DNA of 64,000 nt, taken from Planctomycetota bacterium (GTDB lineage Bacteria; Planctomycetota; Phycisphaerae; Phycisphaerales; Zrk34). The first letter of the stretch is position 1. Every line of letters begins with the position of its first letter. The translations under genes were made by a program, and so were the position numbers. The notes under the pieces are model-generated. The model made no database searches, was not told the origin of the DNA, and saw only the letters and a program-made list of their open reading frames with translations. The DNA is taken from assembly GCA_016125255.1 (NCBI GenBank), contig WGMD01000005.1, positions 52,328 through 116,327 on the forward strand, in the 5' to 3' direction. Below, piece after piece: positions 7,985-16,652 of the stretch.

Positions 7985-8665
7985 ATGTCCGTCAAGCTCA
8001 CCTGGCTCGGCCACTCCGCATTTCTCATCGAAGCCGGTCCACACCGTGTCGCCATCGATCCCTTTCTCTCCGGCAATCCCAGCGCTCCCTGCAAGCCCGC
8101 CGACCTGAACCCGACGCATATCGTCATGACGCATGGTCACGAAGACCACTTCTCCGACACCATCGACATCGCCAAGCGCACCGGCGCCACGGTCTACGGC
8201 GTCTACGAACTGATGGGCTACTGCTCCGCGCATGGCGTCAAACACACCGAACCCATGAACCCCGGCGGAAAAGTCGCCGCGCCCTTCGGTTTCGTCGCCC
8301 TCACGCAGGCGTTCCACTCATCTTCCTTCAATGGCGTCTATACCGGCATGCCCGCCGGCACAGTCGTCAATGTTGCCGGCAAGACGTTCTATCACACCGG
8401 CGACACCGCGCTGTTCTCCGACATGAAGCTCATCGGCGAAATCTACAAGCCGCAGGTCGCCATGATCTGCGCCGGCGATCGTTTCACGATGGGCCCCGAG
8501 CTTGCCGCCAGAGCCGCGGAGTTCATCCAGCCGCGGGTCGCCATCCCGTGCCACTGGGGTACCTGGCCTCCGCTCGCCGACGAAGCGAAGATCCGCGCGG
8601 GCTTCACGCCCGCGGGCGTCGAGGCGAAGATCATGAAACCGGGCGAAAGCATGATGGTGGGTTGA
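7985..8665 (+). CDS. UPF0173-type metal-dependent hydrolase (metallo-beta-lactamase fold)
   Basis: A 226-residue protein starting KLTWLGHSAFLIE. It has the zinc-binding motif THGHEDH (H50, H52, D54, H55), then TQAFHSS, YHTGDTALF and IPCHWGTWPPL. This is the UlaG-like/UPF0173 pattern of L-ascorbate-6-phosphate lactonase relatives. It lies 21 bp behind the PduT-like gene, and the next gene starts directly after its stop, so 6037-9394 looks like one operon. The real substrate is unknown. Confidence 0.88.
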   Translation: MSVKLTWLGHSAFLIEAGPHRVAIDPFLSGNPSAPCKPADLNPTHIVMTHGHEDHFSDTIDIAKRTGATVYGVYELMGYCSAHGVKHTEPMNPGGKVAAPFGFVALTQAFHSSSFNGVYTGMPAGTVVNVAGKTFYHTGDTALFSDMKLIGEIYKPQVAMICAGDRFTMGPELAARAAEFIQPRVAIPCHWGTWPPLADEAKIRAGFTPAGVEAKIMKPGESMMVG

Positions 8666-9394
8666 ATGAGTCTTGACGCCCGTGACATCGACGCCGTGGT
8701 GTTCGACTACGGCAACACACTCATCGAGTTCGCCGCGCCGCAGGTTCAGCAGCTTGATCGCGCCATCGCCAGCGCGATCGCCCAAGCGATCGGTCCTTTC
8801 GATCTCGATCTGTTCATCGCCCTCCGCAAATACGCCTATCGCGCCGCCTACGGGCATCCCGAGCTGCGCGAAGTCACGATGCACGAGCAGATGAGCGACA
8901 TCCTCACCAAACTTTTCGGCCGCGCCCCCGCCGCAGCGCAGCTCGAATCGGTGCTCGAAGTGCATGACCGGGTGTTCGTCGATACGGTTCAAGCGCCGGA
9001 CTACGTGCATGACTTGTTGGCGAAGCTGGCCGCGCGGTACACGCTGGCGATGATCAGCAATTATCCTTGCGGCAAGTCGATCCGCGCGAGTCTGGAGCGG
9101 ACGGGCATCGCCCCGCATCTCAAGGCCGTCGTTGTCAGCGGGGAGGTCGGGCATGTCAAACCGCACCCGCTGCCGTTCAAACGGGTGCTGCGAGAGGTCG
9201 GCGTCGCGCCGGACCGCGCGGTTTACATCGGCGACAACTGGCTGGGCGACATCCAGGGCGCCAAGCGGGCCGGTCTTTTCGCCGTGCACATCACTCAGTT
9301 CGACACGCTCGAAGTCTTCGACCGCGAGGACGGCCACCATGATGCGGATCTGACGATCGCCCATCTGAGCGAGCTGGCGGATCATCTGCTTTGA
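8666..9394 (+). CDS. HAD-superfamily phosphatase
   Basis: A 242-residue protein with HAD motif I as FDYGNTL (nucleophile D14), motif II Ser in ISNYP, motif III Lys in VGHVKPHPLPF and motif IV IGDNWLGDIQGAKRAG. A helical cap lies between motifs I and II, as in subfamily I phosphatases. The DxGNT form is common in phosphoglycolate-phosphatase-like members. It starts directly after the stop of the metallo-hydrolase (TGAATG), which suggests translational coupling. Substrate not predictable. Confidence 0.88.
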   Translation: MSLDARDIDAVVFDYGNTLIEFAAPQVQQLDRAIASAIAQAIGPFDLDLFIALRKYAYRAAYGHPELREVTMHEQMSDILTKLFGRAPAAAQLESVLEVHDRVFVDTVQAPDYVHDLLAKLAARYTLAMISNYPCGKSIRASLERTGIAPHLKAVVVSGEVGHVKPHPLPFKRVLREVGVAPDRAVYIGDNWLGDIQGAKRAGLFAVHITQFDTLEVFDREDGHHDADLTIAHLSELADHLL

Positions 9395-9404
9395 GCGAGG
9401 AAAC

Positions 9405-9430
9405 AGGCCGCAAGCGGCCTCGCTAAACGG
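9405..9430 (-). repeat. REP-like element between convergent genes
   Basis: On the minus strand it reads CCGTTTAGCGAGGCCGCTTG then CGGCCT. The GTTTAGCG core is joined to a GGCCGC/GCGGCC palindrome. It lies between the stops of the HAD and CorA genes and may serve as a bidirectional terminator. Confidence 0.6.
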
Positions 9431-9438
9431 CTTGCTGT

Positions 9439-10419
9439 TTAGAGCAGCTTCTTGCGCCGCAGGACGATGACCTGCGCGGTGACGATGCCGAGGATGACGA
9501 GCCAGGCGGCGAGGTAGCCGTAGCGCCATTCGATTTCGGGCATGAACTTGAAGTTCATGCCCCACAGGCCGCAGAGGAAGGTCAGCGGGAGGAAGATGAT
9601 GCTCACCACGGTGAGGCGCTTGACGACTTCGTTGGTGTGATGCGCCACGATCGACATGCGCAGGTTCAGCGTCTCGGAGAGAATCTCGCGGTCGGCGAGG
9701 GCGTCGGCCATGAGCCGCTCGACATGCCCGATCATGTTCGCGAGGGCGGTCTGGGTCGCGGGGGAGATCAGCGTGGTGCGCCGGGTGGAAAGCTCGTTGA
9801 GGGCCGCCTGAGCGGGGACGAGCATCGTGCGGAAGTTGACGAGGTTCGCGCCGAGGCGCGAGACGTGCTCGAAGACCGAATCGTCGACGCGGTGCATCAG
9901 TTCCGCCTGCACCCGCTGGACCTGCTCCTCGAGCTTGAGCTGTGCGGCGGAGTAGCTTTCGAGCAGATGATCCCAGAGTTCATAGAGCAGGAAGCTGCCG
10001 GTCTGCGCGTGCTGGACGAAGTCGGTGTGGTAATCGCGGCGGAGGGTTTCGATGAAATGCACGGTGCCGCGGTGAACGGTGACGATCGATTTTTCGGTGA
10101 CGATGACGTCGACGCGCTGCATGCGCACTTCGTCATCGAGAATGGTGCACCCGGCGAGGGCCAGGTGAAGACTCGATTCGTAACGGGCGTATTCGGTGAA
10201 AGCGCGGCCGAGCACGACGCGTTCGGCCACTTCCGGCCCGACGAACGACGAAGCCGCCAATACAGGCGCTGCGGCTTCGACATCGTCGATGCGGATATCG
10301 ATCCATGCGAAGGGCGCCCCTGCCGCCTCCGACAGCGTGATCGGGCGCTCGACCTTGGTGTTAAAGTCCAGGGCGATGGCGCTGACGGCGCAGCCGGCGA
10401 GGGTGTGGGCGTCGACCAT
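9439..10419 (-). CDS. corA: CorA-family divalent metal ion transporter
   Basis: A protein of 326 residues: a long cytoplasmic N-terminal funnel domain, then two C-terminal transmembrane helices (VVSIIFLPLTFLCGLWGMNF and YLAAWLVILGIVTAQVIVL). The signature GMN at the end of the first helix is the ion selectivity motif of CorA magnesium/cobalt channels. It is reduced in length at the N-terminus as is usual for ZntB/CorA variants. The loop after GMN (FKFMPEIEWRYG) matches the family. The gene is downstream of, and on the same strand as, the large cytochrome gene, with 18 bp between. Confidence 0.92.
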   Translation of the reverse strand: MVDAHTLAGCAVSAIALDFNTKVERPITLSEAAGAPFAWIDIRIDDVEAAAPVLAASSFVGPEVAERVVLGRAFTEYARYESSLHLALAGCTILDDEVRMQRVDVIVTEKSIVTVHRGTVHFIETLRRDYHTDFVQHAQTGSFLLYELWDHLLESYSAAQLKLEEQVQRVQAELMHRVDDSVFEHVSRLGANLVNFRTMLVPAQAALNELSTRRTTLISPATQTALANMIGHVERLMADALADREILSETLNLRMSIVAHHTNEVVKRLTVVSIIFLPLTFLCGLWGMNFKFMPEIEWRYGYLAAWLVILGIVTAQVIVLRRKKLL

Positions 10420-10437
10420 GCCCGATAGTTTAGCGGC

Positions 10438-13400
10438 TCAGAGCGATTCCAGATACGCCAACAGCGACGCGAGCTGCTCGGGCGTCAGCGCGTTGACGAG
10501 GCCCTGCGGCATCATCGACTGCTCGAGTACGGTGCGGCTGGCGATGTCGGACTTCTTCACCGTGGCGGACTGGCCGGCGATATTTCGAAGCTCGATCGTG
10601 TCGGCGCCTTCGTTGACGACGAAACCGGTCTGCACGGTGTTGTCCTTGAGGGTGATGACATGCGTGTCGAAGCCCTGGGCGATGACGGCGCTGGGCGTCA
10701 GGATCGACGAAAGCAGCTCTTCGCGGCTGTAGCGTTTGCCGATCGCGGCCAGGTGCGGACCCTTGGGGGTCTGGCCGTCGGCGGTGGTGTGACAGGCGAT
10801 GCAGCCCTGCTGCGTGAAGAGCGTCTTGCCGAGGTTGGAATCGCCTTCGAACTTCAGCGCCTCGGCCTTGGCCTTGTCGAAGCCGATCGCGCCGACGGTG
10901 TTCGCCCCGCCGGTCGCCGCCAGCACCTTGCTCAGGTCGACTTTCGGTTCGTCTTTCATCTTTTTCTTGTTGTTCTTCTTGCCCGTGTCCGCCGTCGCAA
11001 CCTCCATGCTCGAAAGTCCGGCGAAAACGACGCGATGCTTGGCGAGCTGGCCTTGAAGGAACTTGAGCATGGACGGATCGAGCTTGGCCGCCTCATCGCG
11101 GATCGCCTGCTCGATACGGTCGGACTCGTCCCACTTGGCGCGGACATAGTAAGGCCCGGTCGTGTCCGGACGCGTGCCCCACCAGTCGCCGTTCGTGTAC
11201 GGCGCTTCGTCATAGTACAGTCGCACCAGATCGGTGAGCACCGCGCGCTTCAGCGCCAGATTGCTCGCCAACAGATGCGCGATCAGACCGTCGACCGCCG
11301 CCTTGTCGTGCTTGTATTTGAGCGCCCAGATGGCCGCGTCGCTGTTCGGCCCATCGAGCGCCGCGACGCATGCGGCCGTCGAATCGAGCTTCGCCAGCGT
11401 CTGAATCGCCATGTGCGGCTCGACAATGGCCGGGTTGGCCTTGTTGACGTAGTCATCCGACGACTCGCCGGCGGGCAGCTTGTCGACATACAAGGAAAAC
11501 TGAATCGATCCCTTGCCCTGCGAACCGTCGTCGGGCGACGTCTGCGTCACGAACTTCGTCGCGCCTTTGGGGATGTTGAACGCGATGATCGACGGGGCGT
11601 GCGTGCCGATGCCTTCGACGACTTTCCCGCCGACTTTGAGCGGCTTGCCTTCACAATCCTTATTGTTGCCGACGCTGCCCCAGCCCGCTCCGGCGTTGAT
11701 CCATTTGAGACTCGTGCATTTGACCAAGCCGGCGGGCGATTCGAAGTGCGGATCGATCCACGAAGCATGGTCCATGCCGTTGCCGTCGCCCCCGTCGCCG
11801 ACCATCAGGTACAGCACCTTCCCGCCGGTCACATCGATCGACATCTCGACCGGCTCGACCTTGCTGACCTTCTCGCCTTCGACCGACCGCGTCTCGGGTT
11901 CATCGGTGCTGACCGCCAGACTCTTCATGTGCGCCATCGCAAGCAGATCGCCCGCGGCGTTGGCATCGCCCAGACGGCCGATGCCGATCATCGCCGCCAC
12001 GCGCACGCGCGGATTCGAATCGTGCAGCGCCTTCTCGTAAAGCGAAGCCGGGACGCCGGCCAATTCGTCCATGCGATCCGTCATCTCGCGCAGGGCGAAT
12101 TCGCGCACCGCATCATCGTCAGCGAGCTTGACGAGCAGCGACGTCGACGCGGAGCCAAAGGCCTGCTTGAGCGTGAAGATTGCCGCCGCCCGGCCGTAGA
12201 GCGGAGCATTATTGTCGGACGCCAGCGCGACCAGCCTGTCGCTGAGCGTGCTGTCGGCCTTGCGGCGGAGAATCGCCCGCTGGGCCGCCATGCGGCGCAC
12301 CGCCGACCGATCGGCCAGCGCCGCGACAAGCGTGTTGACGTCGGCTTTTTCATAGTCGATGACCGGCGGCGCGGTGTAGCCGGTCGGTTTGTACTGGGCG
12401 ACGAAGCCGATGTCTTCGCCCTTGTAGGCGAACTGCCCGCCGCGCCAGCTTGTCACATACAGATGCGAGGAGCCGTCGACGTCGATGTCGGTGGGGCGCT
12501 CGATGTGGATGAACTCGTCCTGCTGCGGGTCGAAGGTCGCGCCGTCGGCGGGAAGTTTGTGCGAGTACACCCAGCTTCGGCCCCAGTCGCAGGTGAGCAG
12601 AATGTCGTCATACGGCTTGGGGAAACCCGGCTCGTGCAGGTACAGCCCGCCGCAGCCCGAGCCGCCGCCGTAGTCGGCGAGCGGCGGGAGAATTTCGGAG
12701 CCGAAGTGTGTGAACAGGCGCGGGTAGCCGAGGTTGGCGGACTGGATGATGTGCGCGACGCGGACGTTCCATCCGCCGCCGTCGTTGGTGTTGTCACGCA
12801 CGAAGGCGTTCATGTAGGGGTCGATGCAGACGTCGAGGATGTTGCGCGTGCCGAAGGCGTAGAGTTCGAGTTGCGTGCCGTCGGGTCGGAAGCGCACGAC
12901 GCCCCCGCCGTGCACCGTCAGCTTGCGGCCATCGGTGCCGGTCGCATCAACGCAGCCGAAGTCGCCCATCGCGATGTAGATCCATCCGTCGATGCCGAGG
13001 CGGATGCCGTTGGTCGTATGATCGGCGCCGCGCTTGTTGACCATGTCGGTGCTGATGCCGGTGATGAGGACCTTCGATTCGTCGGCCACGCCGTCGCCGT
13101 TCGTGTCGGTGTACATGGTGACGGTCGGGGGATGGAGGACCCAGAGCGTGTTGTGGTCGTAGACCAAGCCGCGCGGGTGATCCATCACGGCGAAGGTCGT
13201 GAACTTGTCGGCCACGCCGTCGCCATCGGTGTCGATGCAGCGGACGACTTTGCCATCGCCTTCCTTCTTACCGAGCGAGCCCTGCTTGTCGACGCCGACG
13301 AAGACCGCGCCATCGACCGACGCGGCAATGCAGACGGGGTAGTTGACGGTCGGCGGCTGAGCGAAGACGGTCGCCGTCATGCCTTCGGGCGCTAGGGGCG

Positions 13401-13473
13401 CCGGAAGATTCTCCGCGATAGCGGGGGCGACGAACACAAGCAGACCCAGACCGACAGTGGCGAGCTTTTTCAT
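10438..13473 (-). CDS. Exported planctomycete-type heme protein: beta-propeller, HEAT, NPCBM and cytochrome c domains
   Basis: A protein of 1011 residues with a signal peptide (to about residue 20). Residues 30-380 form a PVC-type beta-propeller (repeats such as IDTDGDGVADKF). Helical HEAT-like repeats fill about 390-510. An NPCBM-like carbohydrate-binding module follows at about 540-670, and the C-terminal 140 residues are a cytochrome c-type domain with GCIACH as heme site and SSILTPSAVIAQGF downstream. Such multidomain proteins are hallmarks of Planctomycetes and are thought to act in periplasmic sugar oxidation. The substrate is unknown. CorA follows on the same strand. Confidence 0.9.
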   Translation of the reverse strand: MKKLATVGLGLLVFVAPAIAENLPAPLAPEGMTATVFAQPPTVNYPVCIAASVDGAVFVGVDKQGSLGKKEGDGKVVRCIDTDGDGVADKFTTFAVMDHPRGLVYDHNTLWVLHPPTVTMYTDTNGDGVADESKVLITGISTDMVNKRGADHTTNGIRLGIDGWIYIAMGDFGCVDATGTDGRKLTVHGGGVVRFRPDGTQLELYAFGTRNILDVCIDPYMNAFVRDNTNDGGGWNVRVAHIIQSANLGYPRLFTHFGSEILPPLADYGGGSGCGGLYLHEPGFPKPYDDILLTCDWGRSWVYSHKLPADGATFDPQQDEFIHIERPTDIDVDGSSHLYVTSWRGGQFAYKGEDIGFVAQYKPTGYTAPPVIDYEKADVNTLVAALADRSAVRRMAAQRAILRRKADSTLSDRLVALASDNNAPLYGRAAAIFTLKQAFGSASTSLLVKLADDDAVREFALREMTDRMDELAGVPASLYEKALHDSNPRVRVAAMIGIGRLGDANAAGDLLAMAHMKSLAVSTDEPETRSVEGEKVSKVEPVEMSIDVTGGKVLYLMVGDGGDGNGMDHASWIDPHFESPAGLVKCTSLKWINAGAGWGSVGNNKDCEGKPLKVGGKVVEGIGTHAPSIIAFNIPKGATKFVTQTSPDDGSQGKGSIQFSLYVDKLPAGESSDDYVNKANPAIVEPHMAIQTLAKLDSTAACVAALDGPNSDAAIWALKYKHDKAAVDGLIAHLLASNLALKRAVLTDLVRLYYDEAPYTNGDWWGTRPDTTGPYYVRAKWDESDRIEQAIRDEAAKLDPSMLKFLQGQLAKHRVVFAGLSSMEVATADTGKKNNKKKMKDEPKVDLSKVLAATGGANTVGAIGFDKAKAEALKFEGDSNLGKTLFTQQGCIACHTTADGQTPKGPHLAAIGKRYSREELLSSILTPSAVIAQGFDTHVITLKDNTVQTGFVVNEGADTIELRNIAGQSATVKKSDIASRTVLEQSMMPQGLVNALTPEQLASLLAYLESL

Positions 13474-13620
13474 GCGTCAATCCTGAATGGGGGTATCGAA
13501 TGAAAACGGCGGGCGGATCGTGCCTATTGCACGATTGACGGCGGAATCAGGCCCATAAGTATACCCGGATCAAACTGGATCAGCGCAGCAAAAGCCCCTG
13601 ATGTTCAACCGATTCCGGGG

Positions 13621-14973
13621 TCACCCGATCTGGGTCGCGCCGTTCATGTAGCTGCGGAGGACTTCGGGGATCGTGATCGAGCCGTCCTCGTTCTGGTACA
13701 TCTCGACGATCGGAATAAGAATCCGCGGGCTGGCGGCGACGGTGTTGTTGAGCGAATGGGCCACGACGTTCTTTTTCGTTTCCGGGTCCTTGTAGCGGAT
13801 ATTCAGGCGGCGGGTCTGATAGTCGTACAAGCGGCTCGCCGAGTGCGTTTCGCCGAAGCCCTCGCGGCTGGGCATCCAGCATTCGACGTCGATCATGTCC
13901 GCATTCTTGGGGCCCAGATCGGCGGTGCAGCACTGAAGCAAACGATGCGGCAACTGCAAACGCTTGAGCAGTGTCTGCACGAAACCGATCATCTTCCTGT
14001 GCCACATGCGGCTCTCGGCTTCGTCGGCCTTGCAGATCACGACCTGCTCCACCTTGTCGAACTGGTGAATGCGATAGAGCCCCGCCGTGTCCTTGCCCGC
14101 CGCACCGGCTTCGCGGCGGAAGCAGGTGCTGACGGTCGTGTAGCAGAGCGGCAGTTTGTCCGCATCGATCATTTCGTCGGCATGCAGGCCCATCAGGCCG
14201 ACTTCGCCGGTGCCCGTCAGGTAAAGCTGATAGTCGCCGGTCGGGTTGGCGATGTGATACGTCTGCTCGACGCCATGCGGGAAGAACCCGGTGCCGACCA
14301 TCATCTGATCGCGCACCAGCACCGGCGCCGACGCGGCGGTGAACCCGTTTTCGTGGGTCATGTAATCGAAGGCGTAGCGGAGGATCGCATTGTGAAGCTG
14401 CATGCCGGCGCCGGTGAGGATATAGCTGCGCGAGCCGGCGATTTTCACGCCGCGCTCGAAATCGACCATGCCCAGCTTCGTCATCAGTTCGACGTGCGAC
14501 CGGGCCTCGAAGCCCTTGTTCTCGACGAACGATTTATTGGTGTCGTACCACACCGGATGCCATCGCTCGATTTCCTTGTTGTCCTCGGCGCTCTCGCCGC
14601 GCGGCACATCGTCGTCCGGCGGCTGCGGCACCAGCAGCCACAACTCATTGCGCTGCGGCTCCAACTCGCCGATCTGGTTCGCCAATTCCTGTTCGCGCTG
14701 CTTCATCGCTTCGGGCTTGGCCTTGAGTTCCGCCAGCTTCGCCTCCAGCGCGGCCTTCTCATCGCCGGTCGCTTTTTTGATCTGCCCCATGAGCGGGCCG
14801 ATGTCTTTGCCGATCTTGTTTTTCTCAGCGGTGAGCTGCTCGCGCTCGGTCATGACGGCGCGCAGTTTCGCATCGAGATCGAGCAGGCGGTCGATATCGA
14901 CGCTGATCTTCTTCGCCGCGGCGCCGGCCTTGTACTTGGCGGGATGGTCACGCAGGTCTTTGAGGTCAATCAT
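13621..14973 (-). CDS. serS: Seryl-tRNA synthetase
   Basis: A protein of 450 residues, of normal family length. Residues 1-110 are the coiled-coil tRNA-binding arm (MIDLKDLRDHPAKY..., helical EREQLTAEKNKIGKDIG). The class II core has motif 2 as CFRREAGAAGKDTAGLYRIHQF and motif 3 near the end (SPRILIPIVEMYQNEDGSI). Charges tRNA-Ser with serine in the cytoplasm. Motif 3 reads NNTVAASPR where many SerS have a glycine-rich GSGLAVGR-like stretch, a modest variation. Monocistronic. Confidence 0.96.
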   Translation of the reverse strand: MIDLKDLRDHPAKYKAGAAAKKISVDIDRLLDLDAKLRAVMTEREQLTAEKNKIGKDIGPLMGQIKKATGDEKAALEAKLAELKAKPEAMKQREQELANQIGELEPQRNELWLLVPQPPDDDVPRGESAEDNKEIERWHPVWYDTNKSFVENKGFEARSHVELMTKLGMVDFERGVKIAGSRSYILTGAGMQLHNAILRYAFDYMTHENGFTAASAPVLVRDQMMVGTGFFPHGVEQTYHIANPTGDYQLYLTGTGEVGLMGLHADEMIDADKLPLCYTTVSTCFRREAGAAGKDTAGLYRIHQFDKVEQVVICKADEAESRMWHRKMIGFVQTLLKRLQLPHRLLQCCTADLGPKNADMIDVECWMPSREGFGETHSASRLYDYQTRRLNIRYKDPETKKNVVAHSLNNTVAASPRILIPIVEMYQNEDGSITIPEVLRSYMNGATQIG

Positions 14974-15135
14974 GGCAAATTGGGGATCAGGGGTTAGGGG
15001 TCAGGGATCGGCCGTTCAGCGACGCCGCTTCTTGCCGTGAGCCCGCCGAACGGGCGGCGTGATCGGTCCACCATGTTAGTCGATCCGCCTTCGCAACGCA
15101 TCGCGACCGCTTGCCGCGTCGGATAAGATACCGGG

Positions 15136-15756
15136 ATGATGGACTTACCGGTCATGCTCAAAGTCCGCGGTCAGCGGGCGGTGATCGTCGGCGGCGGGAA
15201 GGTGGCGGCCCGGCGGGCGCGGTCGCTATTCGATGCCGGCGCGGAAGTCGTCATCATCGCCCCCGCGGTCGAATCGGAGTTGACGCACATGCCCGTGCAC
15301 GTCGAGCAGCGGGCGTACGAAGCGGGCGACCTGATCGGGGCGAAGATCGTGGTCATCGCCACCGACGACCCGGCGGTCAACGCCGCCGCGGCTCACGAAG
15401 CGATCGCCATCGGCGCGATGGTCAACCGTGCGGACGAACCGGATGCCGGCGATTTCATCGTTCCGGCCCACGCCCGCCGCGGACCCATCACCCTCGCCGT
15501 CTCAACGAACGGCATCAGCGCCCGATCCGCCGCGGTACTGCGCGATCAGTTGCTCGCATCGATCGACGAAGACTGGGTCACGCTGCTCACGACCGTCGAG
15601 CCGTTTCGGGCGGATGTTCAACGAAGCGTCGCCGACCCCGCCCGTCGCACGGCCGCGCTGCACAAGCTGACCGATCCGGCGGCGATGAGCGTACTGAAGG
15701 AACAGGGCGCGGCGGCGCTGGCGGAGCATTGCCGCCGCGTGGTGGAGCAGGCATGA
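15136..15756 (+). CDS. Siroheme synthase dehydrogenase domain (precorrin-2 dehydrogenase)
   Basis: A protein of 206 residues. VIVGGGKVAARRARSLFDAGAEVVIIAP is the Rossmann NAD loop, and VVIATDDPAVNAA plus VNRADEPDAGDFIVPAHARRGPITLAVSTNG match CysG-N/MET8/YlnF. It oxidises precorrin-2 to sirohydrochlorin; the ferrochelatase activity is less sure. There is no uroporphyrinogen methyltransferase domain. A start one codon later (15139) is equally possible. Its stop overlaps the start of the next gene by ATGA, and the operon goes on to a HemX-like gene and hemA, as in Gram-positive hem loci. Confidence 0.88.
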   Translation: MMDLPVMLKVRGQRAVIVGGGKVAARRARSLFDAGAEVVIIAPAVESELTHMPVHVEQRAYEAGDLIGAKIVVIATDDPAVNAAAAHEAIAIGAMVNRADEPDAGDFIVPAHARRGPITLAVSTNGISARSAAVLRDQLLASIDEDWVTLLTTVEPFRADVQRSVADPARRTAALHKLTDPAAMSVLKEQGAAALAEHCRRVVEQA

Positions 15757-16652
15757 ACGGACCGCAGGACTGGATCACAACCGGCTCGCTCATCGGCGCG
15801 ACTCTCGCCGGCGCTGTCGCCTGCGTCGCGGCCGTCAAACGACTGCGCGATGCGAAGACCGCCCCGCCCGATGCGGAACCGCACTGCACCGGCGCGGTGC
15901 GCATCGAACGCATCGCCATGCTGCTGGCGACGGTGCTCGCCGCCGGGGTGTTCCTCTATCGCATGACGGCCGTGCATCGAAGCTGGGTCCCGCTTCAGTC
16001 GCATGCCGACGGACTGAGTCTGCTGGTGGCGCTCCTGGGCGCGGTGGTGATCTGGTCGCAGTGGATGCGCCGGCTGGGCGGGCTGGCGCTGTTCATGCTG
16101 CCGGTCATGACGCTCGCGGCCCTGTGGGCGGTGTGCGCGAGCTGGTGGACGTGGCGGCCGTTTGAGATTCACGATGTCTGGCTCACGCTGCATCTATTGA
16201 GCGTTTACATCGGCGCGCTGGCCGTCACCGCGGCGGCGGCGGCCGGGGCGCTGTGGCTCCTTGTCGATCGGCAGCTCCGCGCCAAGGACCACGCCGCCTC
16301 GCGCTATCGCATGCTCGAACGCCTGGGCAGTCTCGAAGCCATCGAACGCACCATCACCCTCGCCGCGACGTTCGGCTTCATCCTGCTGACCATGGGCCTC
16401 GTCACCGGGCTCGTCATCGTCACCGACGGCAACACGAAACTCGGCGACGGCTGGTGGTATTCGCCGAAGGTGCTGTTGGCGGCGATCGTCTGGGCGATTT
16501 ACGCATTGGTGATGCACGTGCGCTTCGTGCCGACGTTCCGCGGACGGCGCGCGGCGGTGCTGTCGATCATCGGCCTGATACTCATGCTCGCGGTCCTGGG
16601 CATCGCGCAGGCGCTGCCCTCGCTTCCGGGGGCGCTTCCGGGGGGCGGCTGA
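15753..16652 (+). CDS. HemX/CcsA-like membrane protein
   Basis: A protein of 299 residues with about eight hydrophobic segments. It carries SLLVALLGAVVIWSQW, a conserved HDVWLTLHLLSVYIGA His region and GDGWWYSPKVLLAAIVWAIYALVMHVR, which corresponds to the tryptophan-rich loop of the CcsA/HemX family. The ATG at 15753 overlaps the preceding stop (ATGA), and its own stop TGA overlaps the hemA start (TGATG). In Bacillus, HemX lies beside hemA and lowers HemA levels, so the context favours HemX over a cytochrome c assembly role. Inner membrane. Confidence 0.85.
   Translation: MNGPQDWITTGSLIGATLAGAVACVAAVKRLRDAKTAPPDAEPHCTGAVRIERIAMLLATVLAAGVFLYRMTAVHRSWVPLQSHADGLSLLVALLGAVVIWSQWMRRLGGLALFMLPVMTLAALWAVCASWWTWRPFEIHDVWLTLHLLSVYIGALAVTAAAAAGALWLLVDRQLRAKDHAASRYRMLERLGSLEAIERTITLAATFGFILLTMGLVTGLVIVTDGNTKLGDGWWYSPKVLLAAIVWAIYALVMHVRFVPTFRGRRAAVLSIIGLILMLAVLGIAQALPSLPGALPGGG

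Noticed and set aside
6037..9394. A full microcompartment operon
   Set aside because: Only a PduS-like and a single BMC-T gene are present. No BMC-H/BMC-P, dehydratase, aldehyde dehydrogenase or kinase genes flank them.
10660..13395. A 911-codon open frame antisense to the cytochrome/NPCBM gene
   Set aside because: It mirrors the codon structure of the real gene on the other strand in high-GC DNA. Arg/Val/Asp-rich low-complexity content and no known motif; the minus-strand gene has a signal peptide, heme site and domains.
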